From positions 10,108,001-10,172,000 of the forward strand of contig OX485806.1 of NCBI GenBank assembly GCA_950295325.1: a DNA stretch of 64,000 nt. Reading direction: 5' to 3'. The translations under genes and the position numbers were made by a program. This DNA is from Polytrichum commune (lineage: Eukaryota; Streptophyta; Polytrichopsida; Polytrichales; Polytrichaceae). Below are positions 32,060 through 42,502 of this stretch, one piece after another; position 1 is the first letter of the stretch, and the number at the start of each line of letters is the position of its first letter. The notes under the pieces were generated by a model. It made no database searches and was not told the DNA's origin. It saw only the letters and a list, made by a program, of their open reading frames with translations.

Positions 32060-32923
32060 TTACTGATTGGCCAAGGACTCAAAGATGTTCTCCAAATGAG
32101 GCTTGATTTCTAAAGATTGTTCCCACGTAACTTTCTCCATGAACACCAAGTTTGGGATCCTGCTCTCAATATATGCCAATTGTTGAGAGTCAAACCCAAT
32201 ATTTTGTGCCGCAAGTACCACCATCTCAAGGTTGTATATGCGATCGCTGAGCAACAGACACTCCGTATATCTCTCTAGAGCAGTGGTCATGGTCGTTTGT
32301 AGTCTCATAAACTTACCCGTAACTTCATCAATCTCCGCAGCTAAGTAGTTAAACTCCTCATGAATTGTTCGCTCTCCCATTGGGGGCTCCATCAGGCCTC
32401 TTTCCTCATCATGACGTTGTGCCAAATGACATGATTCCAACATCGCTGTGATTGGGAGGTTCTCCTCCCTATTGTCATAGACATGGTTCACCATTGCTTC
32501 TGAATGAGGATGGAGTAGGTCATCTAAATGAGGTAGGATTTCTTGAGTGGCTTCCCACATAGTGTTCTCTATCAAGTACAAATCTGGTACACGTTGTTGG
32601 AGGAACTCCACTTGTGGGATGGTGAGCCCTATATCAATAGTTGCATGCACCAATCTCCCAAGCATGTGTGCATCCATTCCAACCAAGCGGCATCCTTGAT
32701 ATCTATCTAGCGCAGTGGTCATATTCGTTTGTAGTTGCATGAACCGTTCCGTGCAGACATCAATTTCATTGGCTAAGTTGATAAACTCGTCGTCCATACT
32801 TCTCATTTCCATTGTAGGGTCTAACGGGCGATCCGGATCAACTGTTTGCAATCTCCGGATCCACTCCCCAAATCCAGTTGGCCGGGGAGCTGGGGAGGGG
32901 GCGGGACGCCCATCCACGACTTC
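32060..32923 (-). CDS. Unknown protein exon with an internal ~100-residue duplication
   Basis: An open exon of 288 codons on the minus strand. It follows a good splice acceptor (TACAATTCAG before GAAGTCGTGG) and ends in a stop. It opens with a Pro/Ala-rich linker (DGRPAPSPAPRPTG) and then holds two copies of a predicted all-helical unit. Copy 1 starts MDDEFINLANEIDVCTERFM and contains LQTNMTTALDRY, VPDLYLIE and EILPHLDDLL. Copy 2 starts IHEEFNYLAAEIDEVTGKFM and contains LQTTMTTALERY, IPNLVFME and EIKPHLENIF. I do not recognise the family. It lies downstream of, and parallel to, the FCP1-like gene and could be its 3' part or a separate gene. Confidence 0.55.
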   Translation of the reverse strand, partial: EVVDGRPAPSPAPRPTGFGEWIRRLQTVDPDRPLDPTMEMRSMDDEFINLANEIDVCTERFMQLQTNMTTALDRYQGCRLVGMDAHMLGRLVHATIDIGLTIPQVEFLQQRVPDLYLIENTMWEATQEILPHLDDLLHPHSEAMVNHVYDNREENLPITAMLESCHLAQRHDEERGLMEPPMGERTIHEEFNYLAAEIDEVTGKFMRLQTTMTTALERYTECLLLSDRIYNLEMVVLAAQNIGFDSQQLAYIESRIPNLVFMEKVTWEQSLEIKPHLENIFESLANQ

Positions 32924-33061
32924 CTGAATTGTACGAACACATGTGATTAATGCAGCAACATATAAGGGCAGATTAACAGGGTCCACACATTTGTAGCTAC
33001 CGTGGACGTGTTTAGGCAAGACATACATGCTTTATACATTGCGACCAATCATGCCAGTGTT

Positions 33062-33380
33062 TGGGCAAGACACGTAGGTTCCATACATTGGGAGCTTCCG
33101 TGTGAAGTATTGTTGCAAGACAAACATGAACCATACATTGCGACCAGTCATCGAAGTGGTTGGGCAAGACAAATAGGTTCCATACATTGGGAGCTTCCGT
33201 GTGAACTATTGTTGCAAGACAAACAGGAACCATACATTGTGACCAGTCATCGAAGTGGTTGGGCAAGACAAATAGGTTCCATACATTGGGAGCTTCCGTG
33301 TGAACTATTGTTGCAAGACAAACAGGAACCATACATTGGGAGCAATCATGCACTTGCGATTGAAGGACAAATAAGTTCCA
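33062..33380. repeat. 99-bp minisatellite
   Basis: CATACATTGGGAGCTTCCG recurs at 33082, 33181 and 33280, giving a period of exactly 99 bp and about 3.3 copies. Each unit also contains two related half-units (GGTTCCATACATTG and GAACCATACATTG). The period is a multiple of three, so long frames remain open on both strands. It lies between two minus-strand exons and is probably intronic. Confidence 0.85.
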
Positions 33381-33529
33381 TACATTGGGAGCATGGTTGA
33401 CATCTGTACCGACTTGGCGGAAAACAATGCATTGGGTAGTGGAAGTGTTTGGCCACCTTGTATATATCAAGTATTCCATTAACAACTGGGTACAATATGT
33501 ATTCCCGCACACATTTGACACATGATGGT

Positions 33530-34012
33530 TCAACTTCTAGCATATTTAGGGTACAAACGGAAGATTTGTCCATCACAGGGAAGGCTCCCCTTTAGGGCAT
33601 CTAAGGTGAGGCTAACCATTGGCGGACCGGGTTGAGGGGGTGTGATGTTGGCAAGGTCAGCCACTCCAGCCTGCAATAGATGGACACCTCTTGAATTAGG
33701 GCCTCGTGACTCGATAAGAGCAATTTGATGCTCGCGGGTAGCAAGGGGTCGCGGGGGGGTCATATTGACGTCAGCAACCTGCGCGTTCAAAACAATCGTT
33801 GGTACTGTGGTAGTGACGGGTTGTGGGTCATATGTTTTGCCAATGCTCGCCAATCCAACACACAACATTTGAACACCCCTTGAATTAGGGCCCCTTGATT
33901 CAATAAGAGAAATTTGGTACTCGCGTGTAGAGGTGGAGCGTACGATGGGCAACGTATCGGAAGGGGGTGCAGACTCTTCCACTGCGGGTTCCATGTTGAG
34001 ATCAACACCCTG
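33530..34012 (-). CDS. Unknown exon with a two-fold short repeat
   Basis: This open minus-strand segment begins after a plausible acceptor (GTCACCGTGCAG before GGTGTTGATC). It carries two copies of a motif, STREYQISLIESRGPNSRGV and LATREHQIALIESRGPNSRGV, within a Pro/Thr/Val-rich background. There is no recognisable domain. It runs in the same direction as the exon at 32060-32923 and may belong to the same gene. Its 3' limit is uncertain. Confidence 0.45.
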   Translation of the reverse strand, partial: QGVDLNMEPAVEESAPPSDTLPIVRSTSTREYQISLIESRGPNSRGVQMLCVGLASIGKTYDPQPVTTTVPTIVLNAQVADVNMTPPRPLATREHQIALIESRGPNSRGVHLLQAGVADLANITPPQPGPPMVSLTLDALKGSLPCDGQIFRLYPKYARS

Positions 34013-34563
34013 CACGGTGACAAAGGGACAAGCAGGCTCTGATTTACTAATTTACATTTTTGTCGCCATACATACATATGATTTGCAATTGAGCCTGATT
34101 TTATGCCCCACACACACTGGTGCAGCTGAAGCACAATTCCATACACATTCACGAAAATTTATACAAATGAGCCTCAATTGGAAATGAAATGTGTGTTTGA
34201 TATTACAATAACATGTACACAATAACATTGTCAAAGTGTGAAATAACTTAAAATTACCATAGGGGATCCATGAGTCCATTGCGAGTGGTGCAAGTGGTCT
34301 TCAGAGTGACAGGTCTTCACTGGTGGCATCTCCAATGTCTTGCTCGATTGTGAAATGTGTTTCGCCGTGATTAGACTGCATGAATGCCCCGATGTCGGGC
34401 AGACAAAAGCAGAGGGCGTGGAACTGGAAGGTGTGTACCCAGCAGGAGGAAACTGGAGATACCATAAAATACAATGTTACATGCCATACAATACTACTTA
34501 TTTATTTCCTACTTCTAGTGGAGCGAGTTCTAGAGGTTGCAACTCAAGGTCCATTGAACCTAC

Positions 34564-35367
34564 TTATTTAGGTATTATTTCCATTGGCTTGAGTTCTACG
34601 GGTTGCAACTCGGGTCCATTGAACTTGTTGGATTGCATAACTGCCATCTTGACTGCATCGTTATGCGGTATAGGTTGTTGCCCAAATCTACGTCTGACCA
34701 CAAAATCGTGTGTGTCAGACATTGGTGAGTAGTACAATGATTCAAAGAAAGGGAGGAGAACCTTCATCATGTCTGCGTCATGGACCCGATTATTTGTGAA
34801 CGAATTCGGAAATATACCACACTCGTCCGGATTGCAAACAGATTTGTAAGGGCAATCATCTACTAGAATGGTGTTTGACTCTGCAGCTGTAATCCTCCCA
34901 GAATCGAAAGATATAGGTGGCCACCAAAACTTCCTGACCAAACTCTTCAAAAACAATGGAGCTGTTGGCTTCAAAGGGTTCGTCACAACATTGCCCCACA
35001 TGTCCTGGAATGTGGTGCAATTCTCTTGGCCAAGTACTAAAGCTGGTTTTGGCAGCCCAACAAATAGATACTCCACCACAAGGTCGACAGTTGATTTTTT
35101 CATGGATGACCATATGCAAAGATGAAACATTGTGAACATCTGGTACCAAAACACCTTGTATCCCAGTCTAGGGAGGACAACCTTGGGCCCTACCAAGGCA
35201 GGAAGTTTGTCCGTCGCACGATCGTGCATTACCCAAGTGGGGACAGTCCCCATATTGCTGTGACGGGGGGTACAGTGGCAAAATATGCCGTTTAAATCGA
35301 ACACCACAATGAACCTCTTGGCGGGCAATGCAGCAGGCGCCTGCCGACAAGAATCCAATGTGAGCTT
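34564..35367 (-). CDS. FCP1/TIM50-like (NIF) HAD domain exon of a transposon-disrupted gene
   Basis: The exon starts after a splice acceptor (GCAAATTTCAG before AAGCTC) and ends at a stop; 804 bp, phase 0. It shows the FCP1/NIF-type HAD layout: nucleophile motif FIVVFDLNG (residues ~18-26) in the DxDx(T/V) position, a middle region with basic and aromatic residues, then TILVDDCPYKSVCNPDECGI, typical of plant FCP1/TIM50-like proteins. The second Asp of DxD is Asn here, which would remove the general acid in a classical phosphatase, though DLNG may be normal for a plant subfamily. Upstream exons continue at 35502-35547 and, beyond the inserted transposon, at 62947-63950. An ancestral role as a HAD-fold phosphatase or TIM50-like factor is inferred. 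Confidence 0.7.
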   Translation of the reverse strand, partial: KLTLDSCRQAPAALPAKRFIVVFDLNGIFCHCTPRHSNMGTVPTWVMHDRATDKLPALVGPKVVLPRLGYKVFWYQMFTMFHLCIWSSMKKSTVDLVVEYLFVGLPKPALVLGQENCTTFQDMWGNVVTNPLKPTAPLFLKSLVRKFWWPPISFDSGRITAAESNTILVDDCPYKSVCNPDECGIFPNSFTNNRVHDADMMKVLLPFFESLYYSPMSDTHDFVVRRRFGQQPIPHNDAVKMAVMQSNKFNGPELQPVELKPMEIIPK

Positions 35368-35501
35368 CTGAAATTTGCTAAAATGAACTAAACAAAGAAT
35401 GACCTTGCAAATCTACGCATGATAGAACAGACCATTAATGATTTGATTGTGTTGATTTGTAATCCACGTGTGGTATGCGAGACGTATGGGCGAACTCAAA
35501 C

Positions 35502-35547
35502 GTGCATGGATTTATGGGCCCGGACCAATACCTCGTAGTGTATCGGA
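35502..35547 (-). pseudogene. 3' piece of the FCP1-like gene exon split by element A
   Basis: On the minus strand the codons here (YEVLVRAHKSMH, ending at a GT donor) directly continue the reading frame of the exon that stops at 62947. Counting one TSD copy, the two pieces add up to 255 bp with phase 0 at both ends. The short intron 35368-35501 then leads into the HAD exon. Without removal of the transposon, translation from the upstream exons runs into element A. Confidence 0.75.
35538..35547 (+). repeat. Left TSD of element A (GTGTATCGGA)
   Basis: The 10-mer GTGTATCGGA is found again at 62947-62956, and the matching terminal inverted repeats of element A lie exactly inside both copies. TSDs of 8-11 bp are the mark of Mutator-like elements. 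Confidence 0.9.
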
Positions 35548-35572
35548 GGACGAAGCTATTTTGCGAGCGGTA
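35548..35572 (+). repeat. Left terminal inverted repeat of element A
   Basis: GGACGAAGCTATTTTGCGAG then CGGTA pairs with the inverted right end at 62922-62946, matching at 22 of the first 24 positions. The core GCTATTTTGCGAGCGGT is shared, slightly changed, with the ends of element B. Confidence 0.9.
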
Positions 35573-35878
35573 ACTTCCGAGATATTTTGATGAAAATGTT
35601 ATTTAGAGCAGTAAGGTTATAATATTTTTAGACTAAATGTATTTTTAGTAAAGTTTTTTTTCTAAACTTAGTAAACAGTGGGTCCTATGGACGTGGACAA
35701 TTACAGGAAAAAACGTTACTGTATCAATGAAAAATATGGTGTAGGGTGTTAAATTGAGCATTTGTAACACTTATAGAAATACAAAGTTGAACAAATCAAA
35801 ACATAACACGTATAAATGTAACACAAGTAAAATATTATTATAATACCAAATAAAGTTCCAAAATACAATTGAGGAGTT

Positions 35879-36148
35879 TCACTCCTCCATTTCCACTCCT
35901 CTAGGATGGAAGAAGGCATCTATAGAGGTCTGCTGGAGCTGATTCACATGTAGGTGATCAATCTCTTTCTCAAACTTTTCTAATTTCTTGACCAAATGCA
36001 TAACATCAGTAGACCTCTGCTCAAGATAATGACGTAAAGTTTGAAGAGAAGACTGCACATCATTGTAACACTCAAAAATTCGAACGCTGGTAGATTGGCT
36101 CAACCTGCTAGGGTGCACTGAGTTGACGAGGGAAGGACTTGCAGTCAA
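35879..36148 (-). CDS. Short coiled-coil exon or ORF with a PIP-box-like motif
   Basis: An open minus-strand segment of about 90 codons, downstream of the transposase stop and inside element A. It has no ATG at its 5' end, so it may be a 3' exon. It is predicted helical/coiled coil (SLQTLRHYLEQ to KKLEKFEKEIDHL). Near the end it contains QTSIDAFF, which fits the PCNA-interacting peptide consensus Q-x-x-(I/L/M)-x-x-F-F. PIP boxes are known in some transposases such as pogo. No upstream partner exon was identified, and element B has no counterpart. Confidence 0.35.
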   Translation of the reverse strand: MTASPSLVNSVHPSRLSQSTSVRIFECYNDVQSSLQTLRHYLEQRSTDVMHLVKKLEKFEKEIDHLHVNQLQQTSIDAFFHPRGVEMEE

Positions 36149-36468
36149 TAACTTAAACCCTAATAATTTCTAAATGGGGGGTATGTTACAGTATGTGACA
36201 GTATATTACATGTGCTATGTTACAGTATATTGTATTGTATAGTATTATATAATATAATAATAAGTTAACAGATATAGAGGGAAAAATTACAAAGAGGGGA
36301 GTAGCCAATCAGTTAACACTTAACACTTAACGTTATTGTAGTCTCCCCAAGTAGGGAATAGAAAAAATGTTAACACTTATGGAATTTTGTAGTGGCCCTT
36401 TTAGTCTCACTACGTCATGATTATATAAAATCTTGCATACATATGTTTCTTTAAAGAAACAGAAAACT

Positions 36469-37944
36469 CTAAGAGTCAAGGTACTTCAATAAACCAGCCT
36501 GCAAAACTCGCTTCACTTCGTTGAAGCTAAAACTAGCTGCATGAATGAACGTGTTTGAATCTGAGTCCAAACCACACACTACTGTAAACAAATAGTATAA
36601 ATGCTTGCAGTTGGCCCATTGACCCCGTTTAGGGATTGCTTTAGTCGCCATCTCCTTGAAGTTAGGACAAGTGCATGCTGGCAGCTGCAAAATCGTCAAG
36701 TAGTATTGCTGAACCTTTGGGGGCGTGCCGGAATCCAACGAGATGATGCATCCTAAGGCAGGGGCTGGAAGCATGCACAATTTGTGCACTTTGGCTTTCA
36801 GTGATAGGGCTGAGGCACAATTATTGGCGTGTTTTGTTGACGGGGCCTTCTTGTTGCGCCTAATCAACTTCCCTGAACGCCGGGTGGGAAACTCATCCGG
36901 ATATGCAGGTGTCGTGTAGCTTGCTAAGTCCAAAGGTAACGGGTGGTCCTGAAAAATTCTGGAAGGTGTCATCTCCTTCCACTGGGGCAGTCTAAAGCCT
37001 GCGTTTTCTAAAGCGAGGATCTCTTTGCAGGTTAAGTTGGTCCCCAACTTAACAGGCCATACATCCGGAACGTTCGGGACTGAGACCACCCATCTCTTTT
37101 TTGTACCCTTCACGCATCTCTCAATGTCGTCATTGCAGAAAAAGAAGTCTTGAGGGTCCAATCTCTTCTTCCGAAAGTTATCCATGAGGCCTGAGTAGGT
37201 AGGTGCAACGGTGCTCTTCCTGTCTTGTACAATCTGAGCGACGCACTTCTTCTTAGTAATTGTTTGTAAAGCAAAGCAAGCCTTCGCAGATGTCTTAGGC
37301 AGCTGTGCGATGTGCCACTGGGCAGGGTTGCATAATGTCTCCTCAATCGCGGTGACGTGGTGTCGATCCACCTGTTGCAGAGCGTCGTGTGTTGGAAGTT
37401 GCGGCTGCTCTTCATCTGCAGTTGTGGGAGTTGTGGGAGAATCTGGAATTGTTGGAGAATCTGGAATTGTCACAGGAGTAGGAGAATCGTTAAGTTGGGC
37501 AGATCTGGTTTTGACGCGTGATCGGGATACACTGATTTTGTCAGGCCTATGAGATTCACGTTCATCACCGAAAGCAGTGTCTGGTTTACACTTCAGAGAA
37601 ACAAATACCTCTTCCCCTTCGAGGTGGGGAGTCCTTGTGCACCAATCCTCACCACCAGGCATCTTCAGAATGGCCTCATGCAGCGGTTTCGATATTCCTG
37701 TTTTTGCGGCAGACCTTTGAGCACGCCTCAGCTTCAATTCCTCCTTCGACGGTCCAGTTCCAGGGTTGTCTCCCTTCAAGAACTGGGAATATGCTGAGCA
37801 TTGCATGAAAGCACGCACGAAATCATCGACTGCTGCCACATAAAGATCGCTGCCTCGATCGCCGGATTGTTGCTTCCACTTGTTTTGGATAGATTCAGCC
37901 AAGTTATAGGATGGCATTTCCGCTAGTTCAGCTTCACTTAGATT
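36469..37944 (-). CDS. Element A transposase, exon 2 (SWIM zinc finger)
   Basis: The exon follows an acceptor (GGGCATTGCAG before AATCTAAG) and encodes 491 residues plus a stop, continuing in phase from exon 1. Early residues (AEMPSYNLAESIQNKWKQQS) match the same place in element B. The SWIM finger lies near residue 440: CTCPNFKEMATK, then CKHLYYLF (CxC-xn-CxH), the usual C-terminal module of MULE and FAR1/FHY3-related transposases. Between them is a Pro/Thr-rich linker (ARSRVKTRSAQLNDSPTPVT). The frame is uninterrupted. Confidence 0.85.
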   Translation of the reverse strand, partial: NLSEAELAEMPSYNLAESIQNKWKQQSGDRGSDLYVAAVDDFVRAFMQCSAYSQFLKGDNPGTGPSKEELKLRRAQRSAAKTGISKPLHEAILKMPGGEDWCTRTPHLEGEEVFVSLKCKPDTAFGDERESHRPDKISVSRSRVKTRSAQLNDSPTPVTIPDSPTIPDSPTTPTTADEEQPQLPTHDALQQVDRHHVTAIEETLCNPAQWHIAQLPKTSAKACFALQTITKKKCVAQIVQDRKSTVAPTYSGLMDNFRKKRLDPQDFFFCNDDIERCVKGTKKRWVVSVPNVPDVWPVKLGTNLTCKEILALENAGFRLPQWKEMTPSRIFQDHPLPLDLASYTTPAYPDEFPTRRSGKLIRRNKKAPSTKHANNCASALSLKAKVHKLCMLPAPALGCIISLDSGTPPKVQQYYLTILQLPACTCPNFKEMATKAIPKRGQWANCKHLYYLFTVVCGLDSDSNTFIHAASFSFNEVKRVLQAGLLKYLDS

Positions 37945-38047
37945 CTGCAATGCCCATAGACTCTGAATTAGACTAATGGCGAAATCATTGTAGTTGAACT
38001 ATAAAAAGTGAAATATACAGGCAAGGGGATGGGAAGTATAGACTTAC

Positions 38048-40138
38048 CAACTCCATAAATCCACCCCATTGGCGGTAACGGAAATGCCAGAAGGCCAGCC
38101 AGAGCTCCAGTCGGGGTAGAGCTTGTTCAGTTGTTGCACCGGATGACATCCACCATGCCCGAATTGCCAGAAACTTTGTTTCTGCCTCTGCCATCGATTT
38201 CGCATTCTTGTATTGATGGCATAGTATTCGATGCTGGTATTGCAGGTCTTGACGGATATCGGCCTTGGTATGTTTCTCCAAGGACTGTGTCCAATGGAAA
38301 AGACAAGTCCTCTCTCTGTCCACCATCTTCTCAGACGCATCTCCACTTCCGTATATGATTCGAACAGCATTCCAGTTCGCTTGGGCACTGTCGGCCATGA
38401 AACCTTTAAAATTAACTTTGTCCACTCCATGTTGAGCCATGAGAGCGTTTAGGTTCTTCCATACCACTGACTGGGCTGCAACATCTTCAGATTGCATGTC
38501 GCATACTGCGATGGTCATGACACGGCAGTATGTGGAATCGTACACATGACAAGCCATTGTCGTCCACGACCTGACCCGTTTGACATGGTCAAACATTATC
38601 CAGGAGTTCTCCAAGTCACCACCGGGTTGTATTCGTTTGACCAGGTCGACTCCGCTACCCGGTCCAACTTCAGACATCTTGAACACAAAGACCTTGTCCA
38701 TGTCCGCTCCTTGCCCTGGAAACCTATTCTGCTGCATGAACCTCCAATTGCTAGCACCCCGTAACTTGGTAATATTGTCCATGACTCCAAAGCAACGCAT
38801 AGTCCTGAACGTGGTGACTGCGTTACGAATGTTGGGCGAGGTGAGGTGCTTACACCGATCGAAAATACCTTGCAGCTCGTCGAGCTCCAAGATCTTCTGT
38901 GGGTCACCTTCTTTAGCAAGGAGGAGTGGGCCCAGAACTTCCTTTGCAGTTTCAAGCACAATAGCAGAGCGAGTGGCGGAGGGGGTGCGTTCGACTTGAT
39001 CCCCAATCAAGCTGTCTGCCAAATCGATGAAGTCCCGATGATCACCAGACTTGACAGGATGGTCGTGAGATCCCAAGTGCACACAAACCCTCGTCATGTG
39101 AGGTGTTCCAGTAACATAGTAGATCTTGGCAGTGCAGAGAGCAACACAGGTGGGAGGGACATTACAAGATTTGCAAACAACTGTCGACCCAGCGGGAGGC
39201 TTGGACCCTACTTCAAACAATTTCTCAGATAATCCTTCCCACTCTGTTTCATTCACGCTAAAAGTCCTGTGGTCTCGCTGAAGATACTCACAGGCAGGAT
39301 TGTCGCAACGGAGGTGGCCCAAACAAGAAGATGTACGAAACAAAAGCTTGAGATCATTCTGAATATTGGATGTAATCGTGCGAGACCAAGCATGGCCATC
39401 GTACCTTCTATCCATTCCACGAAGCTGCTTGGCCTTTGTATTCAGCCCATGGTCACCTAAAGGTGGAAATTTGAAGATAACGTCACCATCGTAACGAGGG
39501 GGAAGGTAATCAACCTGCTGGAGTCTGATCGCATCAAAGTTAATTCGAGACAACACGCTTTTGGACCGCTTACGAGCTCCAAGGCGCATCAATGAAAGAA
39601 CGATACTGAGAGGAGGACTTGCGACAACCTTGGCCTGACCAGAATGACGAGAGGGACTAACAGGAGGAGTTGTTTCCTTGCGAACTGCTTCTGGAGTCAG
39701 CGAAGGTTGGACTGGACTCTCTGATTTTAGGACTTCAACATCGCCGTCGGAATCATCACTCAACTCATAAATTGTCTGTAGACTGGGCTCAATTTTGACC
39801 TTAGACAGCACAAGTATCTCAACGCTAACAGTGGACGACTCCCTAGGTGTTAGGAGTTCAGTCGAACACTCTAACATAGAATCTGAGACTCCATATACAC
39901 GATATTTTCCAGGCTTCAGCAACGAGAACGCACCAACGTCATTTTCAACTCTAGTTTGACGAATTGCATGTGAAACCAGACCGGTATGATCGTCAAAAAC
40001 CTCTTCTTTGACAAAGACAGTGACCTCACGATACTGAAACTTCAAACTTAATGTTGTAGAAGTGACTATAGCATGACCGTTTTCACCTAATGGAAAGAGG
40101 ACAGGAACAGAAGGAGGATCAGCACGAAGCAGGGCCAT
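38048..40138 (-). CDS. Element A transposase, exon 1 (zinc region and DDE-type core)
   Basis: I start at the ATG encoding MALLRADPP because it aligns with the ATG of element B's transposase; the open frame extends upstream only by a hydrophobic, probably untranslated stretch. Order: variable acidic N-terminus; Cys-rich GCM/WRKY-like region (CLGHLRCDNPACEY; CKSCNVPPTC; CVHLGSHDHPV); then a MULE-type core with WIMFDHVKR (first Asp), GFMADSAQANW (second Asp) and CLFHW; the exon ends FRYRQWGGFMEL at a GTAAGT donor. Together with exon 2 the protein is about 1,188 residues. The core is strongly similar to element B (for example WTTMACHVYDS-YC). It would cut and join element ends; the catalytic Glu is not assigned. 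Confidence 0.85.
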
Positions 40139-40463
40139 AGTATTCCACAGAACTCTGACCAAAACAAGTACAATGACCATTGAAATGGCGACAATATATA
40201 CCAGGAGAGCAATTACAGAGCCAACTGGCAATATATGAACTAGTCATGCAGATTAAGCTGAAAGAAGGCTGAAAAACCAATTTTGGACGTAAGTCCGAGA
40301 CAGGTAAGAAACCGAATAGTATAATCCAATAACATGCATACATTCTAAACATTGATGAATAAAATGTATATTGGCAAATAAGGTCATAAGAATGACGGCC
40401 GCCAAGAATAATGTGTAGAGCATGATATAAGCTCGGTAATAATATTAGAATGCTAAATTGAGA

Positions 40464-40892
40464 TTAATGACGAAGACGCTTATGGGGCCCTTTGCCATTT
40501 TTGTCACCGGCATGTTTATGGCAATGGTCAATCCCTAAACTATGAACTGCAGTGCATCCTACGCAACCGAGTCCCTGACCTTGAGGACGTGGGGCACTCC
40601 TTAATAGAGATCTAGAGTAAGTGCCCGGTTTAATAACACCTACTCTAGAATAGGCATGAGTCTGTAAAGGAGACTTGTCCTCTATCAGCGTTGCAACATC
40701 CGTTTGCAAAGATGGAGCCCGGGGATGTGGACTCTGAACTGCGATCGCTGGAGTTTCTGAGCAGTCAGGGTGGTTTAGTATCTTCATGTTGTTGCCGTCT
40801 GCAAAACCGGGGAACGACGACGTCGTGTGGATTTGTGATGAACTAGGAGCACCTAAAGGAGCAAGGCTCGGGAGTCTTGAGTCAGTACCCAT
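40464..40892 (-). CDS. Small ORF in element A, Ser/Pro-rich with Cys/His tail
   Basis: A 143-codon frame from an ATG (MGTDSRLPSLAPLG) to a stop. A TATA-like sequence (TATATAATA on minus) lies about 60 bp upstream, a sensible core-promoter distance. The first 100 residues are Ser/Pro/Thr-rich. The end has clustered Cys and His (CVGCTAVH, then DHCHKHAG) followed by a basic tail, perhaps metal binding. It lies between the divergent cargo gene and the transposase, parallel to the latter. I recognise no family, and element B has no obvious homologue. Confidence 0.4.
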   Translation of the reverse strand: MGTDSRLPSLAPLGAPSSSQIHTTSSFPGFADGNNMKILNHPDCSETPAIAVQSPHPRAPSLQTDVATLIEDKSPLQTHAYSRVGVIKPGTYSRSLLRSAPRPQGQGLGCVGCTAVHSLGIDHCHKHAGDKNGKGPHKRLRH

Positions 40893-41236
40893 TGGAGAAG
40901 AATATGATGAAACGAGATGAAGGAATGGGTACAAGCAATCTCGTATTATATACACCCAATGTAGGCACCAATGCCTGTATATATGATATCTTGTAGATCA
41001 ATTAATAGTCAATATTTATTTAGGTAAATGTTGGACAACCTGTAACATGTAAGAATAGAATGGACTTGAATAATTGTGAATAATTTATGAACACCAAATA
41101 TCTGACATGGCAGGATTCGATTAGGTATAATAGGTTATAGCGCCGAGTGATAATTCAAGAATTAGGAGATTAATTATCTATATCCAATGTGAACAAAATG
41201 GCGAATATATGTTAATTATGACAGAGTTGACAATGA

Positions 41237-41244
41237 TATATAAG
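41237..41244 (+). promoter_or_regulatory. TATA-like box before the element A cargo gene
   Basis: TATATAAG lies about 18-25 bp before the first ATG (41262). Initiation about 30 bp downstream would fall at or just after that ATG, so the next in-frame Met (41271) may be the one used. Confidence 0.4.
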
Positions 41245-41261
41245 ATCTCTTTGCATCAATA

Positions 41262-42410
41262 ATGATAGAGATGAATACTAGGTTGAGAGCGAGAGCAGAT
41301 CAAGAAGTTAGGAGGAACATTGAAAAGCAGAGGCGTATTGAGAGAAGACAAAGGTTAGAATCAAGGGAGAGGATTGGAACGCCGTATAACTTGCGGACAA
41401 CAATGGGTAGGCGAGAAGTTAAATCTTCCAGGGCCACAGCTAGAGGATCTGAAGGGGAAAAACCATTTGATGTTTCAGCGGTAGATCCAGTAGTTTTATT
41501 TCCTGTATCGGAGGAAGAAAACCAAGTTGACAAAGGGGGAAGTGAGGTGATGTTTATGTGCTATCATAATTATATTTCTTTAAGTGCAATGATATAATTA
41601 ACTTTGTGGACAATAAGTTACAACATTTGAGACCCAAAATATTCCATTGCCGTGTGGGCAATATTATCGGCTCACATTTGTTGTTGAATCTGGAATATGA
41701 CTTCGACTTGGCTTTGACATTTGGAACAGGGCATGACCCAGACAAAGGAACAACCTGGTGCAGCCTCGACTACCTCAACATCGGATCATACTGAGCAGCA
41801 GGTCTGCAAAGATTGTTTCAATTGCTGAATTTGAGGGTTTTTGGTATAGGTTAAGGTTTCGCTTTCAATGATAACACTTTATGTGGAGTACAACATACCT
41901 ACTAAGCACAGGGCATATTTATTGAACAGAGCCTTGCCGAATTCGATGAGGACGCTGATGTAGTTGATTTATGCGAAGCCAGCATGGACAATAACGAGCA
42001 TCAATTCGGGGAAGAGGTACGATGTCAAACCATAAACCAAAATCTGCCGTCTTTCTCGAATGTGGTTGAATGGTGTAGACTCGTATAAGGGCAAAGATGA
42101 ATTTTGGCTTATGGGTTTGATTTGGTATGTGCTGAGTTCAACATTGCAACTTGTTTAGGGGCATTCGGGTCCGAACCCAGTCTGCAAACATTACAGTTTG
42201 ATAGGGTTAGTCGGGGATGTGGATACCCATTTTACTGACAGAGCTCGACGCTTACTGGTAGTAGGGTAACAACCGGGGAGGTAGAAAGCGCCGCTTCTAG
42301 CATGGATTCTGACTTAGAGGCATTCAATCATAATCCTACACATGGTAGCTTCGCGACACTGGCTTTTCAACCAAACGCAATGACCAATTACGTGAATCAA
42401 CGGTTACTCT
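41262..42410 (+). CDS. Element A ParB-MTase-like gene, N-terminal exons
   Basis: Exon 1 (41262-41546) encodes 95 residues, Arg/Glu-rich and nuclear-localisation-like (RRNIEKQRRIERRQRL), ending at a GTGATG donor; element B's first exon has 94 codons and is also very basic. Probable exons follow at 41730-41801 (GMTQTKEQPGAAS), 41930-42016 (SLAEFDEDADVVDL), about 42159-42208 and about 42236-42400 (STLTGSRVTTGEVESAAS). The first three are phase 0, with AG acceptors and GT donors. This region is low-complexity and acidic with no known domain. The exact borders of the last two exons are uncertain. Confidence 0.55.
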
Positions 42411-42471
42411 CGTACCTTAGTTGAATTACTATTGCAGCACCGCGCATCAGTAGGGTAAAACTAACCTGTCA

Positions 42472-42502
<31 letters not shown>

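Noticed and set aside
40139-40231. Hydrophobic N-terminal extension (signal/membrane segment) of the element A transposase
   Set aside because: The extension begins at a TTG, is absent from element B, and the ATG at 40138 aligns with B's start; it is probably untranslated.
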